A DNA stretch of 64,000 bases from Sipunculus nudus (GCA_026874595.1 CM049319.1:2628101-2692100); one strand, 5' to 3'. Positions 36,675 through 49,330 are shown, counted from the first letter of the stretch. Program-made: numbers and translations. Notes: generated by a model from the letters alone, not told the origin.

Positions 36675-39210
36675 GTCTGACTGACAATAATGTCGGCGAA
36701 TTAGTAACTCCAAAATCCAGTTGCGTTATTTGGTAATTAGGAATTAGTTTCTTGCTTTTCACCAATATATACCTTTTTGTCAGTTGTTTTATAATATTAT
36801 TAGGTTCTACAGGCAAAACACGTTCAGCTGCTGAGGCATATGAAGGTGAACTGACAGGTTGTTGGGCTAGCCGGGTATTTATAAACATTGTTTGGACCAT
36901 GTTAAAACCTCCACGTGTCCCAGGCCAGCGTTAGTTTACATTACGCCACTTAACGACATGACGGTCCGTGCCGAGAGCTCCACGCTGGAATCGATGACGC
37001 ATTTGGGTACTGGGAAATCCCCGGTTATGTTTGTAGCGCCATCTGTCGGTTTCATTTTACATCACTTCTCGCTCAGGTCTGTGCACGTGGAGATGCCGGT
37101 GTATCCTAAAAGGGGGGGGGGGGGGGGGGCTTATGGCACACTCATAAAGTTAAGTGGATGCGGCCCCTACTACCATGGCATCACCAGCTAATAATTAGTT
37201 AATATCATTATCAAAGGCATCAAGATATTGTTCTCGCCATCGTCTTACTTGGATACTTCCCGTCCCGTCGGGTCAGACCGCCTTGACTTGCATGGCTACT
37301 CGTCTCTAAACATGAATGTTGAGATGGTAAACATCAGGAAACGGTGCAATAAGACCAAAAAGTTACTGTGTGGGTAGTTTAAAACATTTTCTTAATAAAC
37401 ATTTATTCTGACTTCAATTTGATTTTTCAGAATTATTGATTGATAATCTTTATTCCTCCGAATTCGAAGTGTTCAATCAATTTGAGTTGAAAAGAAAAGA
37501 AAAATAATGCAACATTCAACATCATTGGAAATACTAAATAGCTATACAGAGGGTCATATTGTTCTAGTTAGTTATGCAAAGCAGATACAGAGTTAGTGAA
37601 ATAATGCTTTTAAACCCAAACGCATGATTCCGGTAATAATTGATCAAGGAAATATTTTATACCTTGGCCTAACATAGCACGTGTGTACATAAAAACATAT
37701 GGTCATAATAAGATAAACGATTTGTTTGTTTTCCAAGGATAAATTGTACAAGTTCATAATTGTCAAGACTGTGCAGCGAATAATTCCGTTCATTCATAAG
37801 ACAAGTACAATTTGTACACAGTGACAGGGCATATTGTTCTATTTCTCAGATTGTTTTGGTCGGTAAAACGGGGTGTGTGTCCCCATTCCTCGCCCCTTAA
37901 ATCCGCCCCTGTCGACGCCTCTCACGCTGGCATTTATCTCAATGAGTGGGTCAACGCTCTCACCGTATTGATAAGAAGTGAGTAAAGCGTTTCTAGTTAA
38001 TTTTGTAAGCGGGATTGGTAACTCATAACGACCATAATTGAATTAATGGTATACACAAAGAGCGATCGATAAAACAAACTTAGACTTAGACTTACATCTG
38101 AACCTAGTAAGTTAATTATTCGCGTTTTTATATTCGCCGATGACTGTGGATACATCAAAACTCGTGTGTTCAGGTATTTGGAGTTGGCATTCTTTTTTAT
38201 ATTTAAACATATTCAGGTGTCAGACCTCAACCGTGACATTGTGTTTTATTAGTATGAACAGTGCGTGATATTCATACAACATTTCTGAACTTGTACGAGC
38301 CTATGTGTACTGTTCAGTGTAAACTGTAACGCTACACAACAACACGGTATCTAGCTACTACAGTACCGCTAATTGTCTGGTGGCTTAATTTACTGACCAT
38401 TCACTTCTACCCGGATAATCTTTGCTTTATGTATCGTTTCTTTTCAATGAAGGTCAAGAAAGGATGCAATGACATATACGCATCCACAGAGGTTTGTTTG
38501 TTGGTATATGTTATCTGCCATCCTTAGTGACTAGTATGTATACTTTAAAGGAAATAAGCGTATATGACGAAGTTCTAATTTCTAATAATGGTAAGCTGTA
38601 TCTATAAATATATATACGAGGTTCTGAAAAAGAAAGAAAAGATCTTCAATAAGCCACCCCGAAACATACCAGGGCACAATAAGACGATGAAACGTGGCAT
38701 ATATTGTGAGTCTATTACAGATAAACACGTAAAACGTAGTTGTTTTTTGTCTCATATATTCTGTACTTGAGAAGGTGACAGAGATACCACCCCCCCCCCC
38801 CCCTATCTCCCAGACTCACTAAAGCCTCGGTCACAACCGGGATACGGTCGCCGTACAGCGAGTTTTTTCGGGCTATTCCGTGCGGTTGACGTACGGCAAC
38901 CGTGCGTTTTTTCGAAGGCCGCAGGTACTCCGCAACGACCGTAAATGACATTAGCGCGAGCGCTTAAGTTGATGCGGCGGCCGTGCGTCAGGCAGCCACC
39001 TACGGGCTCCGTACGGGCACCGTTCGGTAGACGTATTGATGTCGTCGTAGGATGCCCGTGCGATTTTTAATGCCTACTCGGCTACCCGAGAGACAAACTG
39101 TGTACCTGCGGCTGTCGTAAGGGGTCTTTGCGGCTTCCGCAAGGTTACCTTGCGGCGTCCGTAAGGTAAGCTTACTTTACCGTGCGAAGGCCGTGGGAAT
39201 GATGAAGATA
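36607..39210. repeat. Nested tandem duplication, second unit (about 2.6 kb)
   Basis: Second copy of 33868-36606. It is shorter because it has a single copy of the 126 bp internal repeat and a shorter TA tract. It keeps the complete MITE, suggesting that this unit is the parental right end (inference). Confidence 0.9.
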
Positions 39211-39266
39211 CCCTGCCGAACGGTGATCTACGGTGTCCGGTGACCGCAGCGGGTTGTGACCGAGGC
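38824..39266. mobile_element. GC-rich MITE, complete copy (443 bp)
   Basis: The termini GCCTCGGTCACAACC (38824-38838) and its exact reverse complement (39252-39266) continue inward imperfectly to about 38 bp. The interior is unusually GC- and CpG-rich for this window and full of 'cgtacgg', 'ccgtgcg' and 'ccgtaagg' words that can pair. No protein is encoded. The superfamily is not assigned because no convincing target duplication is visible. The paralogous site in unit A (about 13268) lacks it. Confidence 0.78.
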
Positions 39267-39689
39267 TCAAGGCGCCATCTGACGATAGAAAGTGACAATA
39301 TAGTATGAACCTGTAATTGATAATCCTGTATTATACAGTTGTTTCTATTTATTTAGTCTGCACGTCAGAGAATGGAACTGGTCTTCCACATCTGTAAAAC
39401 AGGGGTGGGTATGATAGGGTCGGCGGAGGCACGTCACGTGACAGAAATAGTTTCAACAGGAAATCGTGCATTACTAGACCAGAAGAACCAAAGGTAAGAC
39501 TAATGGAATGATACTCTCTATTTAAGTGTGCACTAGGTGAACATTCCATTCCGGGATAAACCCAAAATAGCTTGATGTTATATTCTAGAATGTTAAAACA
39601 GAAAAGCCTATGCTAGTCACCTGACATCTGAAAATCTAGCTCGTCCATTTCATGAATAAACTAGGAAATTATATTTCAAAATATCGTAT

Positions 39690-40545
39690 TGTTTGATAAA
39701 ATGGTACAACCAGTTCTGTCTTATGGCAGTAAACTACTGGGTCATGTGAAAAGGGATAAATAGAACAAGTACACACTAGGTTTTGTAAATATATTCTTGG
39801 TATTAATTAATCTGCACCAAATGCTGCAGTAGTTGTAGATTGTGGCAGACTGTTAATTAAAACCAGGTATATGATGAAATGTATTTCTTATTGGATTAAA
39901 TATTAAGAATGCAAGAAAATATATTCTTGAAGCAACTTTACTATAATTTCTGCAAATTAGACGAAAAGGGCAAGGAAAACTGGACAACAAGAATAAAACA
40001 TATAAAAACATCATTTTCACTTGGTTTTCGAAATGCATGGCTATCACAAGACGTAGGGGACATAAATTTATTTTTGTCATGTTTTAAGCAAAGAATGCAG
40101 GACAATGAACGACATGAATGGTCAGCAAGCATTGTAAATAATGGAAGATTAAAACCTATGTTATTTTTAAAAATACATTGGATATTGAATTATATTTATC
40201 ATTCATTCAAAATAAGAAATATCGAACTAGTTTGGCAAGACTAAGAACATCTTCCCATGAACTAGAAATAGAATAAGGTCGTCATAAGAAAATAAATTGG
40301 GAAGACAGACTCTGCAGATACTGCTTAAACCATGGGAAAGCATACGTAGAAGATGAATATCATTTTATTATGAAATGTCCTTTGTATGATAACTTTAGGA
40401 GAAAATATATGTCAAAAGTAAACAATACACAATTCCACTTACTTATGTCAAGAAAAAAATCCTTTCATAATAAACAGTCTTGCGGCCTTCATATATCATG
40501 CATTTGATAAAAGAAAAAACTGCGTTAGATGATATTCCATAGTAA
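39690..40545 (+). mobile_element. Non-LTR retrotransposon (LINE) 3' fragment, decayed
   Basis: Conceptual frames read MVQPVLSYGS (about 39701), then an open stretch 39909-40244 with NWTTRIKHI, LGFRNAWLSQD and FKQRMQDNERHEW. A stop-containing continuation reads LRTSSHELEIE, then CRYC and EDEYHFIMKCPLYDNFR. This order is the C-terminal half of a LINE ORF2 after the RT domain, common in mollusc genomes. Several stops and frameshifts break it. It lies in the first intron region of the flavoenzyme pseudogene and ends next to the inversion boundary. Confidence 0.8.
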
Positions 40546-40559
40546 GATTCTATGTAATG

Positions 40560-41150
40560 GGTGAGCTTAAGTATCCTACGTCCTCGAAGCCCTAAAATTG
40601 TTTTGTTTATGTTTTACTTGTTGCATTCTTATTAAGACGAGCGGGAGCTTAGCAATTAAAATCCGTATTTTAACTCAGTATTTGAATGATCCCGAAATCT
40701 GAATCATATTATTTACGATAATGTAAATTATAAGAAATACATGAGGTTGTCCTACAACTATTCCATACCTGTTGCCGCTCTAGGGCTCTATATCTGGCTA
40801 CTGATTTCTTGGCTTATAACGACAACACGGGTCGCTGGCTGTCTGGCGGATGATATGCGGCTCTCGTCATAATACGCGGCAAGATACTTCGCTTTTCGGC
40901 TGCTGAGCACATCTGTGTACCGAATGGCAATGAGGCTAATCATTTTTCGTGACTAAATTTATTTTTTTTAGTGCGTGATTGCGGTAGTTAGAGATAAGTA
41001 TATGGATACTGTAATAGCCAAGGTATGACAGTTATAATTATAGGCTAACATTTGTAAACGATACTATGATATTGTGAAATGAACATAGATGTAGATGCTA
41101 AACCGTACAGGTCTGCCTCATATCAGTTTTACACGTAAATAAAACGCATA
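40560..41150. other. Inverted segment of the flavoenzyme locus
   Basis: 'cttaagtatcctacgtcctcgaag' at 40565 is the reverse complement of the start of exon 3 of copy A (15814-15842). 'gttgtcctacaactattccatacctgttgccgctc' at 40746 is the reverse complement of the exon 2 donor region (14715-14750), followed by reversed exon 2. The stretch at 41040-41130 is the reverse complement of 14385-14450. Copy A 14340-15845 is thus turned around here, lacking the 0.9 kb intron repeat. Confidence 0.92.
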
Positions 41151-42664
41151 TTTACATATTATTATACCATATTTATATAGCACCCTTATTCAATCTGGAT
41201 TGAGTGTGTGGCTGGCGCCAAAATCTTACGTTCTCACTGAAGTAGACAAAGAGGATCTCAAACGTTTTGTTGAGAAAATATCATGGTTATATAAAAGTAA
41301 ATGTTCACACAACCACTGATCTCTTCATGCGGGTTATTCCTTAAAACAAAAAGGGCCAACTGTTATTTGTATCTAAAATTCTGCCATGCGCTACAAAAGG
41401 ACTTCAATTCAGCCACATCATGACTTGTTCACGTACAAAATCGAGGAAATCGGATTTAGTAAAGAGGAGAGGAGCTCATATATAGGAGAGGACAAAGGTA
41501 TTGAATTAAGGGGTAGTGTAGAATCGTTTTGAAAATCTAGATGGTAATGGTTCAATCTTTAGTTGTCTTGGTGTTGTTTTCAGTATTAAGGCTAGGTTTT
41601 AAAAAGCTATCGAGTTGAAAAAGAAGGTGGGGGCCCGCCGCCCCCCCCCCCCCCCCCCTTATTCCGTCTTTGACACGCACACGTCCAGTTCTGACCTTGA
41701 CGTTAATGTTATTCCAACGCTTTAATTAATTTATAAATTAGAGCTGATAGAAACTTACTGATTACATGTAATAACTGTAACTAATCCTTATGATGCAGTG
41801 TGATGCCATGTGTGTCATACAAACAACCATCAGAAAGTGACGCAGATAACGGCTGTTATATTTTGCCGCAAAAAAACCCCAGATAGTTTATACGATTTAC
41901 CCTTTGAGAATGTTATAGCAGCGGAAAAAAATCCGATTTCGTGTAAGAATCGCTCAATATATGTTATTAATTTCCTTCCCAATCCCATGCGACTGACATA
42001 TCACTCCTTATAAATAAAATCGATACAGAAAAATAATCAATTATAACATTTTGTATAATATTATATGTTATCGAATATAATGGCATGATTTCATTAAGCC
42101 GGGGTTTTTTTCAATGGGAATTGTATCAAAAGTTTAATACAAAATCCTGTCTGTACTTATGTTACTTTTTTGAGGATTAATAAAATTTGAAAAGATCATA
42201 ATTAGCAAGATAGTTGAATAACACCACGTAATATGCATATACGTTATATTATTAAATAAAATATTAAATAAAACTAACACTTTTTGTATGAAAGTGTACA
42301 ACTATATAGGCTAGCCATTTCTTGAATCCGAGTAGACCTACGTATACAGCTCGACCTCAAATTTAATGGATATCGAGTGTGGAGTAAAACATGATTTGTT
42401 GGTCTTCTCATTTCAAGGTAATTAATCTAAATTAAAATTAAAGAATATGGGCTGAGTGAAGCAAGATATGTGAACATCGCATTAACACTTGGTTGTCAGA
42501 TCGATACTAAATAAAACTGGGCCGCTTTGACCAGTACAACCCTACGGCCTGTGATGAGCACGATGTTAACGACGGAACTGTAAACCAGTCCCGACATCCA
42601 CAGGGAGGGATTGATTGATTTGATTAGGCAGATACTGCCGGGTAATAAAATTGAACTACTCACA

Positions 42665-42990
42665 CAGAGAACGTGGGGTCCTGAACAGCTGAGCGGTAAA
42701 ATGTCGGCCTTCTCCATTGGCGACCCGGGTTCGATCCCAGGTGTTGCCATGAGATTGGGTTGTATTGGCCTGTCCAAGGTCGATGGTTCTCTCCGGATTC
42801 TCCGGCATCCTCCACCTCTTTCACTACGATCTTAAACTCTATTAGTGTCTCCTACTTTCGTCTTAAAAATCTAACTATAAGAACAACTCAATCTGTGAAA
42901 CTTTGTCTGAGGAAGCCACTGCGGGCCGGATTTTCCGGAGACCTGTGACTGGCTCGAGCGCCGACTTCACTTTCAGTCAGACACAGAAAA
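42665..42990 (+). mobile_element. tRNA-derived SINE-like element
   Basis: A tRNA-like head has an A-box-like 'cagctgagcggt' (about 42686-42697) and B-box 'ggttcgatccc' (42728-42738), spaced as in Pol III type 2 promoters. It is followed by an unrelated body with 'ctctccggattctccggc' (about 42791), a motif type shared by several mollusc SINEs. It sits in the intron after pseudo-exon 5, where copy A (17218 onward) has none. The exact 3' end and target duplication are not resolved. Confidence 0.65.
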
Positions 42991-42999
42991 CGTTGAATG

Positions 43000-44190
43000 T
43001 TTGCACAGTATTAGTGAAATTAAAAGTTATTGTAAATGATTATATTAAGAATTTTAAGCCATATAGTTGATATACCTTGAATTTAAAAAGAGGCCTTTTA
43101 TGATATCTGACGTCTATCAACTAAGATCATCTCTTGTAATTTTTTATAACATAGGGCCAGAAAACGTCGATCCAATCACACATAGACCACTTGTTTTCTT
43201 TTTATCCCCGTTTTATAACATGTGGCAGGCCCGCCAATATAATATAATAGAATTATATATAACAAGGACATCTCATAAAGTGCACATTTTTCAGATAGAA
43301 AGTGAACTAGAAAATTTATAATTTTTTTTATATCATCCTTCTGTCATATATAGGGTCTTAGCATGTCACATTTATTGTTGGTCAGATCTCCAGGCTTGTC
43401 TAGAGAGGCAATCAATTTATATAATATAAAGAGTGGACATACAGAGATAAGACATACGACTTGATAAGATTGGCTGTTATGTACTGTTAGTCATCTTGCT
43501 GTAAATATAACATTTAAGAACTCCTCATTTTTTATCTTGTCGTCAACCGGGCCCGGTGACTACTACACCTGCGGGCCATGGGTACGTTATCGCCCTCATT
43601 GGTGGGTCATATAACTGAGAAACCCCCAAAAGGCGCACTCGTTCGGAGTGAAATACGGCCATCGGGCACGGCCTTACCATTAACCCTGCAGAGCGCTCAC
43701 CCTGGGTTGTAGCCGACCGTGATCAATACTTCATGTCGGATTGAAATTCTAAATTTTACCTTAGTGTAAAAAATGGCACAATATAAGTTAAATATTGTGA
43801 TGGAGCATTGGATATTTCATTCCCTATAAATCTCCCAACCTTTCAATACGCAATCTTAAAGACTAATACAGGATTAATAACTTAATGAATTAATAATGTA
43901 TTCCCATGGAATAGATTTTCACAAATAATTTGGTAATCACCACATCTTGAGCATTTGCAGAAACCAATCCGGATTCGGACTACGTGTTAGGGCAGTATCA
44001 AACGCTTCCTCACATTTTATATCATGGCGTCAACCAGTCCCGGAGACGACTGCTTCTGCATGCAGGCCCTGGGTGCCCCTATTCCAATGCATTTGTATGT
44101 AATAAACTGTTTATAGGTTAACTAGCGAGAATACAATATTTCTGTAACAATAATCCGAATCTTAATCAGTAATTGATACGCTCTTGTTTT
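43000..44190. other. Unassigned insert in flavoenzyme pseudogene intron 5
   Basis: Copy A has about 360 bp between exons 5 and 6; here the distance is about 1.55 kb, including the SINE. 43540-43745 is GC-richer ('gtcaaccgggcccggtgac', 'gagcgctcaccctgggttg') and 44027-44080 repeats its start loosely ('cgtcaaccagtcccggagac'). I do not recognise an element class. Confidence 0.45.
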
Positions 44191-45373
44191 AGTTTTTAAG
44201 TCAGTCTCTCTTTCTATACTGACACCTGCGTCACCACACGGACCCTCGGTAGACGAACCTACACTGACATGGTCACTCCGAGGCTGGGGGTCGCTATTGG
44301 CGGAAACGGATACGCCGCCAGGCGTCTGGCGGCGGGAATGCTGGTGTGTGGGAATGTAACAGATCCAGTACCCTCGCAGGAACATTTATAATCCAAATAT
44401 ACACTGAGGATACAGTGTATTCCTGATAGGTATCATGATTCTCTAAATAATGGGCGAACTATACTTAGTCGTTTTATAAAAAAAAAATGTACTGGTAAGT
44501 AGTCCTTCGGCAAAGGAGAGAAAACTGTAATTTCCAAGCATCAACGCAATTTTCCATACATCGAAATGGGATTTCATAATCGGTATAAATTTGTGACTGA
44601 ATCCTTTTAATCATCACATAAAGGCCGCGCTACTGTCAAAGGATAGTTTTGAATTTAACTGTGAGGGTTTTACTGAAATTGAAATCAACAAAGGTGAAAT
44701 TAATTTATATCACCGGGAGTCTGTAAAAATATAAGAAATAGATTCTATATAATTCTAATATTCTAATGATAAATAGAGTCTATTAAAAAGTATATAAAAA
44801 TGATAATTATGTAGCTTTACAACATGATACATCTTACATGTCTTGCTATCAGTTGACATTCAGCTCTGTTTACAGTTTACACAGGGTCTTTTCTGTAACA
44901 GAATCATCCTTCAATGTGCCCTATAAATTGTTATTAATAGTTTGTTAAAATGTAACCATATAAACCATATATTTCGAGGGCATACACCCCTCTTAAACTG
45001 ATCTTAAACTACAATTGGCGCCCTTGCTTACTTTAAAGCATATTTCTTAGACTTAGCCCATTTATGAGCTGTGGTACCATATGTAGCTGTGTAATTACAC
45101 ACGGTTAAAGAAACAAATAGCCTACAGTGTATGAGATAAGGATATATATTTTCTGTATTCATGCAAGAAACTAAAATTCTGAATAAAAATGTATAAAAAG
45201 CCTTTGTCACAATTAGTTGATAATTTTATTAAAGCCATTTCCAATATTTGTACAAATGTCAATGGGAAATTATAAACATTATTAGCATTATTAAATTATT
45301 CAAGATTGTGGTCGTTCAGGTAAATTAATGTTTCAATACAATTCCTTAAGTTAAATTACAATTATCCGACCAT

Positions 45374-45428
<55 letters not shown>

Positions 45429-46014
45429 AACCTTTCTATGGTATGACACCAGAGCCTTGTAGTTATATAAATATAGAGGAATCAAATTTAGTAGCTGTGC
45501 AACACTTTCTATTGTGGTCCGTTTCTGATGAAAATGGGATTTTTTTTCCTAGAATACTCAGGACGTATGGATTTCATGTTCAGAGTTTTTTGCTAGAAAC
45601 TAAGTAGTAGTAAAAATTTGATTCCTCTATATTAACTATATAACTATATATGTATATACATCTTTATATATTTATATATATATATATGTATGTGTGTGTG
45701 CTCACGTTCTGTGAACATGTACTTCAAAACATTTGTGCTTGGTTTTTATTTAAGGAATGAAAATTACATGTACGTGAAATTTACATGATGCTACACCAAT
45801 ATTTCATAGTCCCTAATACAATAGCAATGAGGTTATACCTTAATTTTGTATTTGTGCCTCACCCAGAAAGAGCGACCACGAAATATTTGTTTCTGGTTAT
45901 AAATATATAACATATATAAGAGAGGTTCTGTTTTGTAACATCATTCAGTATGACAATTGTAATCGTTACTGTTGATGGTACACTCCTTAAGCTCTGTGAA
46001 AATATTAAATTACG

Positions 46015-48113
46015 TTACACATCTGTCTGTGCAATCTGTACACGTCTTGTCGGATCAGGAATTTCATTACTGGTCGGGTTATCTGATAAAAGTCCCCGGA
46101 AAAAGATCCTTCCAGTTCCCCTATGGTAAACACATAGTGCTCGGAATTTATCCGGAACGGGCGCATGGTCGATAATCAGAGTGATAACAGTGCTGAGTGT
46201 CGGGATTCCCCAGGCTTCCAACGAGCTTTTCATGAACCTGTGCCTGCTTCTTCCTACAAGACGAAGACGCCAAGTGGAATAAGACATTTTACAAATATTT
46301 ACCGATAGAACGGACATCCATACAAAAGTGGCCAGGTAGCTCCAATGTTTCCCAACACTGGCCACATAACATAAAGTTTTGTGTTTTGAATACACCGGTG
46401 ATGAAATTAGAATCATAATTGACGTTTCCATGGCAACTGCTAAACTTGTGTGGATTTTACCCATTGATTGACGGAGCTCAGGTATACACAGAGGTGCAGC
46501 GATTCGCACAGCCAGAAATGTAAATGAAATAAAGAGAGCGGTGATCCATATTATATATAAAATCGTTCTCACATGAGATAATGTTCCCATTTGTTTTTCG
46601 ATACCATCCATGCAGATCAAGAACATGTTCTTGCGAGCTAAGATTACCTGTGATTTGTTCAAGGTTTGGCTGTAACCAACCAGTATAAAATCATTGCTTA
46701 CCGCTTTAATTTCTGTACCTGCATATTCGTACCATGAACAATTTGACTTTTGTATAGCTTCATTCTTATAACAATGCTTTCGCTCAACTAATACTTCACA
46801 GATATTGGTTCTATCAAATACACGCCGGCAGCGTAGGTGGCGCCACCTATATCCGTGTGAGCAAGTCGGTTCTGTCTTCTACTCATTATGATCAGCGTTA
46901 GGTCCTAGGGAAAAAGGATCGGTATACTCCATTCTATGTTAAAATGTTCGCCAAGGGAGGGAACTGGTGATCCACACTCGGTCTTGGAAAAGATAGGGTA
47001 TGCACAAAGCAGGCAGTATACGTTCTTAAAAATGTCTTGTCCATGGTGAAGGATATTGTACCCTAAAGACAGAAGCATTTCCTATGTCTGGATGAGCACA
47101 TTCCTCATATTGCTTCTCATTAAACGTATGGCACATTCTAACACTTGAATTCATCGATGCTTTGACTAACAGCTTGCATTCAGGCTCCTTGCCTTGTAAA
47201 ATGCTGCTAATTAGTGCTCTCTTTGACAAGTTTGCGAACTTGTGCTCGAAGAAATTTACCTGGTGATCCTTTTATGTTTGTTCATCAGTCACGTCCCAAT
47301 CTTGAAATCGAGGTCGCTGGTAGTAGACCTCAAGTCTCCAGATTGCATATTGCGTATTGATTACACGCCGCGCAGTGGACATTAGAATAATGAAGTCCGG
47401 AGTTCAAATCAGTTACTGGTACAAACCCATAAGGAGAGACAGTGGACACGTTACAGGCAGAAGTCTTATTTGGACAGTCGGTTATTATTTTGACTTGTGA
47501 ATTGATAGTATCATCCAGATTATTTCTTGGGAATCCACGAAGTGCACAGACTGATTCTGGAGTGTGCTGGTTCTGTTCCCGCCATGCTGAACCTTTTTTA
47601 TACATCTGGGGACAGTGTTCCCGAAATCCAGAAAGCAGTCCTGATATACGAACATGACCTATCACAAGAACAGCTGTCCTCCAGCGACCCCGTTCTCTGA
47701 CCACACCGGTTTCTGCATCTTGCACAATCCGGTAGACGTAACTCCAACTCCTGACGGGTTGGTAAACCACTGACCATCCAAGATGGAAAGAATGGGTTAT
47801 GATTTGCTGAAACACTTTTCACACTCGGAAATGTCGGTCCTATTGACTGAAAGGTTTCCTTCAGCAGGTGGTTTCTTGTAAAGATTGGTGTTGTGGTCTG
47901 CTTTTTATCGTGGCCTGTCGTCTGCTTCTTGATAGTTACATTTACTGGGTTATCGACCAAACTCTTCACGGACACAGCGCGGGAAATGACTTTACTACTA
48001 AGATGCCGCTCTCCTACTTTTTCATTCGCCGAATGTCTTCTTGTCACTCCACCAGGAAACAAAGGTATCACGGGTATCACTAATATGTGCGACACAGCTA
48101 CGAAATGCGCCAT
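46015..48113 (-). pseudogene. SMB-domain class B2 GPCR pseudogene, copy B
   Basis: Paralogue of 19124-21502. The start (48113) with leader and linker runs in one frame through the SMB domain, then shifts at about 47640 (frames overlap 47598-47815). An insertion of about 28 bp lies near 47265-47295. A further frameshift is near 47075. A TAG replaces a Trp codon at 46879-46881 (NEW becomes NE-stop). The membrane region is open from 46662 and reads TM1-TM4. After DHAPVPDKF about 310 bp equivalent to 19255-19567 are missing, removing TM5-TM7. The tail still ends QTDV. It is not a functional receptor. Confidence 0.93.
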
Positions 48114-48639
48114 AAGTTAGCCTATGCAGAAATTGGTATAGCAAATATACTGACTGTACCTGAAGTGAATCCGACAGACACTCGTCATCGAAAATCTACT
48201 GCAAACATATATATTTGTGACGCAACAACTACTTGCAAATGATATGTGATTCATCAGTCGACTCGGAGATCTTGTATGTATTGCGCGTTCATTTTGTTTT
48301 GTTTTTCTCTGTACAGACTGCTTCCTATTACCCACTCTCATGACAGAAATCATTAATCCCGTGTCGGTATATGGTTAGCTTTTGTTTGTGCAGCCATGGG
48401 TTATGTTAAAATTGGTATCGGGCGGGTCCATCAGTGTAAACACGTTTGTATTACATTTGCGATGCATTAAAGCCCGCCTATTATTGATAAAATTGACTTT
48501 CATCATAGATTGATTCATAGATCACATAGTTACACAGGAACAAAAAAAGAACTTAAATAATTTATAAAGATCAAGCGTTACTAGTTGATATTTCTTCGAT
48601 GAGAGACTGCAGGATACCTTGGTGAATAAAAAAAAATCT

Positions 48640-49330
48640 GAGAACTTACTATCCTTGACCTAACAGCATTTCGATTTTTCTACAGTCTTTTAAAAAAATG
48701 GGTCCAGTGACTTTGGCCCTTGACCAGGTAACCTCAAAATGTACACATTTATCCCCTTTGGGCAAATAGGCCATATATGAAAGATGGAAGGTTTGGTATG
48801 ACAAGAATTTATTTACAATGCTTCCACAATGTTTATTTAGAGATATGGGCCCTGTGACCTTCCCCTTTGACCCCTGGATCCTGTAAGCAAAATGATTCTT
48901 TCTTTAGTGCTTGGTTTTTAATAATTCAAGGTTGAAGCCAATCCATCCATCCAAAACCAGAGTTATCATCGATAACCTAATTTGTAAATGAATGGACCCT
49001 GTAACCCTAAAAAATCAGAAGAAAAAAATTCTTCCCCTGTTGACAGGTGTGCAATATCTGGAAGATGGACGGTTTGTGCTGAAAAGATTTGCTTAAAATG
49101 CACCGACAAACTTATAAAGGAACTGCGACCTTGACCTTTGACGTCATGGCCCCAAAATCGATTGGGTTCTTCCTTTAGTTGTGTGCCACATATAAGTCAA
49201 GTTTGAAATCAATATGTCAAACCAAAGTGGAGGTGGGGTTATCATCTGGAAAAAAATGTAGATAGACGGACAGTCAGAGTGACGGACAGACGAACACACG
49301 GACGAACAGGGTGATTTCTATAGGGAATCC
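48640..49330. repeat. Interspersed repeat with tandem internal units
   Basis: Three diverged sub-units of about 180 bp share 'tgggccctgtgacctt', 'gacctttgac-cc', 'gatggaaggtttg' and related words. The 3' end is 'gacggacagacgaacacacggacgaacagggtgatttctatag'-like, a tail I recognise as common in bivalve and gastropod genomes. No ORF. It is not found at the unit A counterpart (after 21970). Confidence 0.7.

Larger units (their letters stand above)
39371..44393 (+). pseudogene. Flavoenzyme (sarcosine oxidase-like) pseudogene, copy B
   Basis: Relics of five or six exons of the gene at 13379-17817. Exon 1 (39371-39495) has GVGMIG in place of GAGMIG and a 1 bp loss before the donor. Exon 2 and the start of exon 3 lie in reverse orientation within 40560-41150. 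Only the 3' end of exon 3 remains forward (about 41205-41270). Exon 4 (about 41795-41886) ends in a TAG after QKNPR. Exon 5 (about 42512-42640) is degenerate. Exon 6 (about 44192-44391) has a 1 bp insertion after 'ctttcta' and an 18 bp deletion after 'tacgccgcca'. No continuous product is possible. Confidence 0.92.
31760..48480. repeat. Segmental duplication core, unit B
   Basis: Direct-orientation paralogue of 6380-21970. It carries ARF copy B (intact), a nested 2.7 kb tandem duplication, a degenerate flavoenzyme copy and a degenerate GPCR copy. It lacks the 1.5 kb Harbinger-like MITE and the splice-donor minisatellite. It has gained the GC-rich MITE, a LINE fragment and a tRNA-derived SINE. 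Confidence 0.88.

Noticed and set aside
42680..42750. Possible tRNA gene
   Set aside because: The A- and B-box-like words are good but the flanks do not form a full cloverleaf acceptor stem, and a SINE-type body continues downstream.
43540..43745. rRNA or other structured RNA fragment
   Set aside because: GC-richer than its surroundings but no recognisable rRNA core motif could be identified by eye.
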